From Gnetum montanum (Eukaryota; Streptophyta; Gnetopsida; Gnetales; Gnetaceae), in NCBI GenBank assembly GCA_015680685.1, contig MNCI01011956.1, positions 31,677 to 70,822 on the forward strand: DNA of 39,146 nt, written 5' to 3'. Both the position numbers and the translations under genes were made by a program. The notes beneath the pieces were generated by a model. It worked only from the letters and a program-made list of their open reading frames with translations. It did not search any database and was not told the DNA's origin. This document shows, piece after piece, positions 30,740-39,146 of the stretch (position 1 is the stretch's first letter; each line of letters opens with the position of its first letter).

Positions 30740-32850
30740 ATTTATAAAATTGCCAACATATTTTTCATAACTTCTGTAGTAGTGGAGATCCAGGTATCAT
30801 CATTTGCATATAAAAAAAAGATTGAGTACTTGGGATCCAATTTTAATAACATGACTATTTTGCTCATTGCAAATCATTTTTATATTTTATCAATTAAGAT
30901 ACTAAAGAGAGTTTAAGAAAGTGGAAAATCTTAGTTAACTCCAATTTTTCCTTGAAATTAATTTTTTTTGTAAATTATTATCTATAATTTCAGTAATCAC
31001 CTCCTTATACAATCATTAAGTTGTTGTAATCAAATCTAAAGGGAGACCAATTTTATGCAAGCACAACCATAGTTTCGTATAGATCATTGAATCATATACT
31101 TTTTCAAAATCAATAAAACAAGTAACAACTTTTTATGAAGAATTTTTGCAAACTCTATGTAGTGTCTAAAAGTAAATAAGTGATTAATAGTGAAGTGATT
31201 TTTTCTAAAACCTTTAGCCCAAGAACTAATTCTCTTTATTAGTAGAGTTCCCAACAACTTAGTAAAAGTATTACTTACAACAATTATTTGATAAATTTTC
31301 AAATAATTTTTATCATTCTTTTTATATAACAAGATAGTTTTTACTAGTTTTTCAATGTTGATTTAAGCCTTGCTTCATTGTTGAATTTAATTTGTACCAA
31401 ATTTCTATACGAATAGTAGATCCTACTTTAATAATTCTGCATATGAACCATTTTGAATCTACAACTTTGCCAAATGCTAGCTTTTTAATAGCCTTTGTAA
31501 ATTCATCAAAAGTAATTTGAAGATGTTCTTGTTATACAATAGTAGTAAAATTCATCTTATCTTGTAAATAACTTATTGTAAAATGAGTAAAAATCTTAAA
31601 AAGAAAAATTAAATGATGAAGAGGCTTTATGATGAAAACATTGTCAAAACTGTCTAAGTTTGTTTTTAATGATGCAACTAAAATAATCCTCCTCCTTCTT
31701 CATAAATTTCCTTCTCTTGATTCTAATCAAACATTCATATGCCTTAACTAAAGTTTTTTTGTAACTCTTATTTTCATTCTTAATATTCTACCTAGCCTCC
31801 ACGTAATCCTCATCAAACTAAGTATTTTGAGCTTCCTACTATTGTAAATGCATAACTTACTTAGCTGTTGTAAGAATTTTTTTTAAGTTCCTTATGCCAT
31901 CTTTTAAGAGTTCATTTGTTATGTGTTGCATTTATATTTTTTTTCTTAACTTCTAGGGTGAGTTTGTATGGAAATTTTTTTTAGTCTTATTTCTTTGTTT
32001 AAGAATCAATTTAAATTTGCAACAAAAAAAATCTACATGGTGATGTTAAGACTCTATTAAATCTTCTCTAACTTTCAACTCCTTAATAAAATTAATATCT
32101 TCATAAGAACATAAAAGCAAATTAATATAGGAGTTACCTTGAGATCCTATGAAAGTAACTAATGAATATTAAGAAAATCTAGCAAGGCCATTACAAATTA
32201 GAAGATTAAAATTTTTGTCCATTCTAATAGTTATGATCCATCTTATTAATAGTGTCATATATAGAATGTCATGTCCAGCTATGATCTTCAACAATGTCTA
32301 ACCTGCAAACATTATGTTGCTATTTAATAATTTTTGTTTGCTATGAACCTATCATTACATTAACATCTCTACAAATAAATATTGAGCCTTTTGCTAAAAA
32401 TTTTTACAATCTCTATCTAAGAACTAAAAAGGATGATCATGGGACAACTTTATAGAATCATCCAATGTAGCATCTCTAGGAGCAAAAGAGAATATGACAG
32501 AGAAAGAACAATAATGTTGACCTAATATTTTTAGGTAAATCTATTATTTATAATCATAGTTTTTTAAAAATCATACAATTTTCAAGATATTTCCTCACTA
32601 ACACTACAATGCTAGTAAAAGGTCTGCCTCTTCGCTTAAGACAAAATTGAATAAGATTTTATTATTGCATGTCTTCGTAAATTGGAGCTTGGTGATTACA
32701 TTGTTCATATTTTCTATACCTTGTTTACTAATGCTAATGCTTAAGTTGCTACAAATTTTAAATTTACTTTTTATTTCCTCTTCAATAGCTAGTTTGTCAA
32801 GATTATTCTCTAGATCCCCATTTTTTCATTACTATAGTAGACTTTCTTTC
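30740..32850 (-). mobile_element. Antisense LINE of jockey/CR1-like type, decayed
   Basis: Read on the minus strand from the right: EEEIKSKFKICS near 32770; an endonuclease remnant with DVNVMIG near 32365 (G-D-x-N-x-R-x-G) and GSQGNSYINLLLCS near 32120; then RT motifs. The RT shows LQITFDEFTKAIKKLAFGK near 31520-31470, GFRKNHFTINHLFTFRH near 31210-31165, CFIDFEKVYDSMIYTKLW (motif A, about 31120-31070, after a frameshift), HKIGLPLDL, LYKEVI, and a Y-A-N-D-D block near 30805-30790 at the Y-A-D-D position. This differs from the plus-strand L1 around it. Both ends are incomplete as far as I can see; the end near 30740 lies soon after the Y-A-D-D region. Confidence 0.7.
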
Positions 32851-32904
32851 ACATAATCTATGTTATGATATTTAAAATAATATCATTATGGAAATTGTAA
32901 TTGA

Positions 32905-33720
32905 TGATCAAGATACACCTATTTAACATTTATTTTACAATGATTTTTTTAAAATGATCAATAATTCTTGGCAATATATCAACCTTTGGTTAACTAGAGT
33001 AGAGAAATATATCAAGTTATTAGACTCTTGTATCAATTAACAAAAATCTATTATTTATTGTAATAATAATATTGCCAAGTGAATTACCCTTAAACATTCA
33101 AATATCTTAAAAAATATTCTTTTTATAATATTTAAGAAAAAGCTTTTTCTTTTAAGTCTAATTTAAATAAAAGATCATCACCTAAAGGCTCAATGCTCAT
33201 CCTACCAAAACAGGATCCTAAGAGGGTTGGTAATGAGAAAAAGTCTAATTTCTTTCAAGCGGTTATGCCTAGGCTCCAACCCAGGTCTTATGACTTGAGA
33301 AACAAGCATCATACCATTACTCCAAGTGGTAGTCCCTTGAGCCTAATTTGAATATTTTCTAGAATTATGTAGTTGATAAAATTCAAAATAAGCTTAATAA
33401 ATGGAAAAATAAAAAGCTTACTCTTGCTAGAAAATTTTTAGTTATTAAGATGATATTTCAATTTACTCATGTTTATTATTCTAGGTGTTTGGCTCCTACA
33501 AAAGCTGTTTATAATAAAATTGATCAAATTATTCATTAGTTTCTATAGTCTATTAAGCAAAATATTAAAGACGTTTCTAGAGTTCCTTAGAATATTTTCA
33601 CTTCTAGAAAGAAAGATGGAGGACTTGACTTCCATAATTATTACAAGCAATATGTTTCTCTCTTAGCAAAATGGATTATAAAATACATCGATGAACATTT
33701 GAATGATCTTTCTTAGAAAT
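32905..33720 (+). pseudogene. L1 reverse transcriptase, C-terminal part
   Basis: HLFYND near 32920 (place of H-L-F-F-A-D-D), LLDSCIN-x-QKSI near 33020-33050 (S-G-x-x-I-N-x-x-K-S region), then after the SINE-like insertion VDKIQNKLNKWKNKKLTLAR near 33370-33430, IDQIIH, and KDGGLDFHNYYKQYVSLLAK near 33612-33672. This order (W-x-x-K-x-L-S-x-A-G-R, then G-G-L-G-x-x-x-x-x-x-x-N-x-A-L-L-x-K-W) is diagnostic of plant L1 LINEs. Confidence 0.75.
33156..33354 (-). mobile_element. tRNA-derived SINE-like insertion with target-site duplication
   Basis: On the minus strand, starting near 33340, a tRNA-like head reads ACTTGGAGTAATGGTATGATGC (an A-box-like block, given here in full only as TGGAGTAATGGT) and about 30 bases later GGTTGGAGCCT, a B-box-like block. 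The insertion is flanked by GTCTAATTTAAATA (33156-33169) and GCCTAATTTGAATA (33341-33354), a 14-bp repeat with two mismatches. It interrupts the L1 RT region. Length is about 170 bases. The SINE family is not identified. Confidence 0.6.
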
Positions 33721-33902
33721 ATACTTATGTAAGAAAAATCCAAAAATGATAATGCTTGGTCTTCTAATAACTTTCTTTATTATTTTATCATCAAGACATT
33801 TTTATTCTTTGTTCTCTAGTACTTAAGAAAATTAAAAATACATGTTGCATGCTTAGTAAATATTAGAACTACATGTATTGTAGTGTTAGAAGATATGCTT
33901 AA

Positions 33903-34847
33903 TGATGAGCATTAATGTGTTGCATTGATGGGCCCCTATTGATGCAGCCTCATCAATGGGACCCCATTGACGAGGCCCTAATTACATGGTGATGCCCTGT
34001 TGACATGGCCACATCAATGTAGCATTTTCTACATTGATGAGGTCCCATTAATGCAACCCTAGAGAAACAACTATAAATACGAGCTTCCAACCATGTTTAT
34101 GAGCATCATATTCATAATAGTAGCTAAGCTCTTGTAGTTTGTCTATTTGAAAGTTAGAATATTTTTCTTGAGTGCTTGTAGTAGGAGTCATTAAGTGTAT
34201 GGATCTTTATTTGAGCATTGTTGTACCTGAACCACACTAGTGTGTATGGCAATAAAGACAAGCTTCTTGATAAACATTGCACCATTCTGGATATCTTAAA
34301 TTTTTTATTTATGCATTTATTTTAATTAAATATCTAATTAATTAAGCTAAATTAGACTTTAATTAATTAAGCTAAATAGATTAAGTACATAAGTATGATC
34401 ACTTTGAGCATAAACATGTATTCGCTTGGTAATCCCAACAACATTATTGCTTAGTGTGCCTAGTGGCATAGTGCTTGGTAACCTAGCAGTGGATATGTGG
34501 GTTTAGGACATGTACAAAAAGTGGGACCAGATGCTTACATTAGGACTCATTAGAGATTAGTTAGTTAGTTAAATTAAATTAGTTATTCAATTACTTCATC
34601 TCTCTCTTTAAGCACCAAAACCATAAAATAGAAAATGATAAAAATCATGTGCCTCGATTGCACTTAACCATACCATTATGATTCACAAGTGTAATCGGGA
34701 AGATAATGAATGACCTGTAGGGCAAGATTCACTTCCTAGGAGACTAGTGCATCGAAAACTAGAGAGTCCATGAAATTCAATTGGATTGCACATGAGCACT
34801 TTGTGATTTGTATGGTTGGGTGTAGGGGTACCCTTCATTGCCCATCA
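33903..34847 (+). repeat. 5' LTR of the third element
   Basis: 945 bases from TGATGAGCATT to GCCCATCA. TATA box CTATAAATAC at 34071-34080 and AATAAA at 34251-34256. U3 (33923-34066) has a set of CATTGATG/CATCAATG motifs in both orientations. R and U5 resemble those of the other elements (AGTATGATCACTTTGAGCAT). Confidence 0.85.
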
Positions 34848-34866
34848 TTGGTGCCATTGCTGGGGA
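34848..34866 (+). other. Primer binding site of the third element
   Basis: TTGGTGCCATTGCTGGGGA, again a CpG-depleted form of the Athila-type tRNA-Asp site. Confidence 0.78.
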
Positions 34867-34996
34867 CTTTGTTTGTCAAAACATGCACTATTTAGGTTTA
34901 GTGGATATTATTAACATTGTTGGATGAATCCCAAGGTCAACATCATTCCCAAATAAAATAACTACAAGAGCACACTGTTATTTTATTATTTGCAAA

Positions 34997-37400
34997 ATGT
35001 CTTCTTCTCACAAGCGAAATGATATAAAACCATCGATCCCACAAGAGTGCAAAGTGATATATACTTATCTAGATGATTATGTGCTAGACTTCACCTTCAT
35101 CCTACATTAGGATGAGCAATTGCAATGGCATAATATGGAGGGCAACATCATAATGCCCCCCAATTGATTTATGCCCATGATGCTACTTCAAACTCTTAAG
35201 AACTTAGGCATCTTAGATCTTCAAGAGGAATATATTATAAATGGTTATGACCCTCGATACTACTATCCCACTGACACAGAATGCAGGTGAGATCGACATT
35301 AGGAAAGGCATCATGAGGATGCTAAGGGAAAATGATTCACTAATCCCTTGTTCCTACTGAACCAAGATGACAATGAGAACCCTACCTTTGAGGGCTCTTA
35401 GCATGAAGAGTCTCTACCCTTTGGTACTAGTGATGAAGGTGTGACCTTGAATTTGTAGTCTACAATCCATGATTCAAGTTCAATGAAAGAAGACATCAAA
35501 AGGATAGGAAATATGATGAATGTGGCCATGACCAAGGGGGAATTAGTAGATTTCATGGTGGAGGCAATTCTCCTCCCCCTTCTTCCTCTTCATATACATT
35601 TTCTTCTTCTTCCTCTTCTGATTCTAAAAGACATTGCAGAAGGAACAATCGTGATGGAGGTGAGCATTGAGGTAATAATACTAATTGCTATGCCCACAAT
35701 AATCAAAGGGGTAATCGAGGATATCATCATCGACAATGAAATCATGATGACGATGAGCCTTTGTTGGTGACTCGAAGCATGCTTAACATTGCAAAGGTAG
35801 TTAAGATTCCAACTAAGCATGTGAAGGATAGTTGGATCAAGTGCTTAGACATGAACAATATCCCAAGATTTGAGGGGGATATAGCTTTGGTTCGTAGACA
35901 CATCTACAAGCTTTCCATAATGCCTATGCCTTGCAAAACATTGAAAATGGTTGGTAGAAACTTAAACTCTTCCCCATGACACTCATCAAAGAGGCTAAAA
36001 GCTGGTACCAATCCTTTGAGCCAAAATATATTCATAGATGGAGTACAATGCTTGAACTATTCAATGATAAATACTAGATGTACTCTAGAGTGTCCAACCT
36101 GAGAAGGCAAATCCAAGGCTAGAAATAGAAAACACATGAACCCTTGGATGCCACCATGGATAGATGTTATTCTCTTACATCAATGCCCTAGCCATTGTTA
36201 CTCTTAGAGTGAGCAACTCTGCCACATCATAGATGGGCTCAAAGCAGAAACTAGAAGAACTCTTAGGGTTTATGCTCAAGGGAGATTGTCTAAACTAAGA
36301 GCTCATCAGATACAAAGGCATATAGAACATGTTGCAAAAGAAGAAGGTGAGTTGTGATAAAGGGAAATTATAGAAGAATATAATAGGGATCCTTCCATAA
36401 GAAAAAGGGAGGTTTAATTTTATGATTAGGAGGAGTTACCACTTGATGAAGTTGTGAATAGGAAAACCTTGCCCATCCAAAAATCTGTTTTTGATATTTT
36501 AGCAAAGGTTGATAAATTATGAGACTTGTTGGATGAAAAATTCCAAATTTCTATGAAGATTGCTAAATAATCCAAAGAGAAAAATACTAATTATAACCAT
36601 TGGAGGTGGAAAGAAGTTGAACATGCCTACCAAAGAGGTAATGGCAAAGATGCTATAGTAGAAGAAGTTGTGGAGATAGACTTTGACAATGATGTCTGTT
36701 ATGAAATTTTTCAATATGAACATCCTAAGGGATGTTGCCTTGTGGTGTGAAACTTACAAGAGTCTAGGGTGTACACATTGAATCCTTAACTAGCATAGAG
36801 GTAAGCACCTAGATGATTGCCTTATCCACAAGGTAATACAAGGTAGTTCGACCAAAAACAACAGGCTTACTATTCAAGTGGAGCTCTACCACAACCATAT
36901 GAACAATATTAATAGTGGCACCAATCATAGTCATGGAGAATGTCACCACCAAGGTAGTAGTACCCTTATAGACAACTAGATTCATATGGGCGCTATGTTT
37001 AGCAACCTATTTCTCCAAGAAGTTCTATAAGCCATGTGTCATTTCAAAATCACTATTACCCTAAAGAGTATCATTGAACTCATTCACCATCTACTTGAGG
37101 GTAACATCCATATCCTTACCATCCTCTGCATATTTCTACACACATCCCTCCATCCTCAACCTAGTTACCTTTTGTTTTGTTCATGTAGGAAAAAATTCCT
37201 CCATCCGTAATAATGAAATGCTACAAGGGATGTACATTCAAAATCAGCTTTCCAGCCAAGTGGTTTGGATAATTGATCTAGGAAATGATCATTTTTTTGA
37301 TCCAATAGTCCTCCCAAATCCTCACAACCTAATGCGGCTAATCACCTTGTATCTACAACACCCTCATCCTCTACATCAAACACATTTGAGTGTCCTTTAA
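34997..37400 (+). pseudogene. gag: gag relic of the third element
   Basis: Starts with a preserved ATG (34997-34999) reading MSSSHKRNDIKPSIPQECKV, then VIYTYLDDYVLDFTFILH before a TAG. It continues with EGNIIMPPN, a capsid-like SWYQSFEPKYIHRWSTMLEL near 36001-36057, HEPLDATM near 36137, a KREV/basic region, and a knuckle remnant (Y-E-H-P-K-G-C-C) near 36716-36737. The Q/P-rich tail extends to about 37400. Broken by many stops. Confidence 0.78.
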
Positions 37401-37439
37401 ACCAAACAACACCTTGGATCTGCACTTTGATATTAACTC

Positions 37440-37960
37440 ATGCTGTTTCTGATTGGATCAAGTCTGGCAATCTTGCAATGAAAAGATCTTACCCAAGAAG
37501 TCCTCTTATTTATTTGCAAATTGCTAGACATGAGCCGTGCAAGATTCTTCTTAATTCTAGTTTCAGTGTCAATCTCATCTCCCATGATATGTACAAGGGC
37601 TGAAGCCTACTGCCTCTTAAGAAGAGAAACATTCATTTAGAATTGGTAGATCAATCAATCACTATTTCTTTGGGATAAGTCTAGGACATTGTAACCATAG
37701 TTTGTGGGTGGTCCTATCCTGCCAGTTTTCTAGTGATCAAAGTGAAAAATTGCAAAGGTGACTTCCCTATCATTACGAAAAGGGCATGGTTAAGCATAGT
37801 AGATGCAAGTATGAACATAAGGGACCTCTTCTTGGAAATCTCTAAGGAAAATGAATTTGGACATTTAGAGAAGAAGCATGTTTCATGCATCATGTACAAT
37901 GGTAATGGGTGTAATTGCATGCAAAAAATATGGTCCATTAAGAGTACATTCATTTAAGCA
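37440..37960 (+). pseudogene. pol: Protease relic of the third element, catalytic Asp lost
   Basis: The segment equivalent to D-L-G-S-S-V-N-L-I reads NSSFSVNLIS (Asn codon 37553-37555), so the catalytic aspartate and the glycine are both gone. Downstream, a frame open from 37733 reads IKVKNCKGDFPIITKRAWLS, then SMNIRDLFLEISKENEFGHL, matching the other two protease copies. Confidence 0.78.
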
Positions 37961-38269
37961 TGCAATTAGTGTGCACATGAAATAGATATTCAAAGGTGCT
38001 TGTACATAGTAGCCACAAAATAGGAGGGTACCTAGTGGTTGATAGTTGACTTTGATAGTAGCACACTATGCATGGAACCTATTGAGAGCCTAACATGTGC
38101 TTATGTCAAAGGCATGGATGAACTTGAGCAAGTTCATCACCAACTCTCTAATGATGAAGATGATGATACCTATTGGGAAGAGTTGGAAATTCTTGATAAT
38201 TTTAAGTAAGAGCCCCTAGAGTTAAGAACTCTACCAGTCGGCATGAAGTACACATTTTAAACAATGGTA

Positions 38270-38688
38270 AGTCAATCATAATTAATTTAAATCTTGCTCC
38301 TGAACAAAAAGATAAGCTATTGCAAGTCATCAACAAATGGCCAACAGTATTTGCTTGGTCATATTCTAAGCTGATTGGAATTGATCTAAGGATATGCCAG
38401 CATCACATTTACACCAACTTAGCCATGAAGCCAAGAAGGCAACCACAAAGGTAGTTGAACCCCAAATTAAGGTAGATTGTCAAGGAGGAAATAAAACAAC
38501 TCCTCAAGGCAGGGTTCATCTATCCCATCACAAATAGTGATTGGGTTAGCCCACTCATAATTGTGCTAAAGAAAGATGACAAGTGGTAGGTTTGCATAAA
38601 CTTTAAGTTGTTGAACATGGTAACATTTAATAATAATTTCCCATTGTCATTTGTGGACCAAGTGTTGGACACTATCTCTGAGCATTGC
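38270..38688 (+). pseudogene. pol: Reverse transcriptase fragment of the third element
   Basis: QVINKWPTVFAWSYSKL, GFIYPITNSDWVSPLIIVLK and LNMVTFNNNFPLSFVDQVLD show the N-terminal RT region. The frame runs to DTISEHC and is cut there by the next LTR. The outer element continues at this point with YYSFLDGYSG. Confidence 0.82.
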
Positions 38689-39146
38689 TGATGAGACGCG
38701 GTCTGTGTCGGCCGCGATATCGCAGCCCCCACGATATCGCGTATGCGATATCGCGTCCTTCCCTACAATATCGCGTACGCGATATCGCAGTCAGCCTTCA
38801 TGTCTATAAATAAGAGGCAGCTCTCCCTCATTTGACATCCCAGTTTTAGTGTAGTGAAGCTCTGGCAGTTTGATCCCTCCAGAGTTAGAATTTTCCCATG
38901 TCTGCCCGCAGTGTGGTGAATGTGATTGTACGGTGTCTTTATTCGAGTGTGCCGTACTTGGACACGCACATGACCGGCAATAAAGATCGAGATTACTTCA
39001 TCATTGCAGCATTCACTTAGTTTATTTATTTGTTATTTATTTCATGTTATTTATTGCTTTCATAGCGCGGTGTAAGTACGACTTGACTACGAGCATCTAC
39101 GGGTGTGTACGGCTAGTTAAGGAATCGGTTACTTATCGCGATTAGT
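38689..39146 (+). mobile_element. Fourth LTR element, 5' part of its LTR only
   Basis: Begins TGATGAGACGCGG right after ATTGC (38684-38688, the likely TSD) and runs off the window. It shares TCTATAAATAAGAGGC, CTCTGGCAGTTTGATC and GGCAATAAAGA with the nested element's LTR, so it is the same family. TATA box at 38804-38812 and AATAAA at 38979-38984. It keeps many CpG sites that read TG or CA in the other copies, which suggests recent insertion or little methylation decay. Confidence 0.85.
38714..38788. repeat. Array of GCGATATCGC palindromes in U3
   Basis: Perfect GCGATATCGC at 38714-38723, 38745-38754 and 38779-38788, with one-mismatch forms at about 38731-38740 and 38766-38775. The array ends just before the TATA box at 38804. 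Related motifs occur at the same place in both LTRs of the nested element. Confidence 0.88.

Larger units (their letters stand above)
29870..33902 (+). mobile_element. L1-type LINE, decayed and interrupted
   Basis: Plus-strand pieces follow in ORF2 order: endonuclease (29870-30420), first RT motifs (30560-30735), then an antisense LINE (30740-32850), then the later RT part and post-RT region (32900-33720). A SINE-like insertion splits the last part at 33170-33340. Every frame has multiple stops and shifts. The 3' end is cut by the LTR element at 33903. Confidence 0.75.
33903..39146 (+). mobile_element. Third Ty3/gypsy LTR element, partial, interrupted
   Basis: A 5' LTR, PBS, gag, protease and the start of RT, then a break at 38689 where a fourth element has inserted. 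The rest, including the 3' LTR, lies beyond the window or beyond the fourth element. Internal sequence is closely related to the outer element; the U3 is different. The five bases before it are CTTAA; the matching duplicate cannot be checked here. Confidence 0.85.

Noticed and set aside
1-39146. CRISPR array, bacterial operon, intact tRNA or rRNA gene
   Set aside because: No spaced identical repeats, ribosome binding sites or complete tRNA or rRNA structures are present; the only tRNA-like blocks belong to the SINE-like insertion.

Overview
The window reads as nuclear DNA of a seed plant with a large, repeat-filled genome. It is AT-rich, shows no bacterial gene organisation, and holds nested Ty3/gypsy (Athila-type) LTR retrotransposons, decayed LINEs, a tRNA-derived SINE and a Helitron relic. 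CEP-type peptide hormones are known from seed plants. A gymnosperm would fit, but the sequence alone does not prove it. The single ambiguous base is at 5117.

Bases 1-6300 are the low-copy part. Two intronless minus-strand genes (591-926 and 4426-4773) encode small secreted precursors of 111 and 115 residues. Each has a signal peptide, a variable middle and a C-terminal GHSPGIGH core followed by exactly eight residues. They resemble CEP (C-terminally encoded peptide) precursors, but both lack two residues between the F-x-P part and the G-H-S-P-G-I-G-H part, so they may form a shortened CEP subclass. A possibly spliced plus-strand locus lies at 5568-6301.

Bases 6800-8473 and 25669-29490 are the two sides of an old mosaic that was split by a later insertion. 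It contains a tandemly duplicated bromodomain exon of GTE/BET type, a Helitron replicase-helicase N-terminal relic, and two dispersed repeat pairs that occur on both sides.

Bases 8474-25663 are one Athila-like LTR retrotransposon (TSD CCTCT) with badly broken gag, protease, RT-RNase H and integrase. Inside its 3' untranslated region sits a second, related element (17318-24424, TSD CACAC). That element has gag and protease but no RT, RNase H or integrase, so it must have depended on another element for movement. Both begin TGATG, end CATCA and have a PBS resembling that of Athila elements (tRNA-Asp type).

Bases 29800-33900 hold a decayed plus-strand L1 LINE interrupted by an antisense LINE of a different, jockey/CR1-like type. 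A SINE-like insertion with imperfect 14-bp flanking repeats lies further along the L1. At 33903 a third LTR element begins; its RT is cut at 38689 by a fourth LTR that runs off the window. The fourth LTR is CpG-rich and probably the youngest insertion. It carries an array of GCGATATCGC-like palindromes just upstream of its TATA box. The transposon genes are all pseudogenes; only the two peptide genes look intact.
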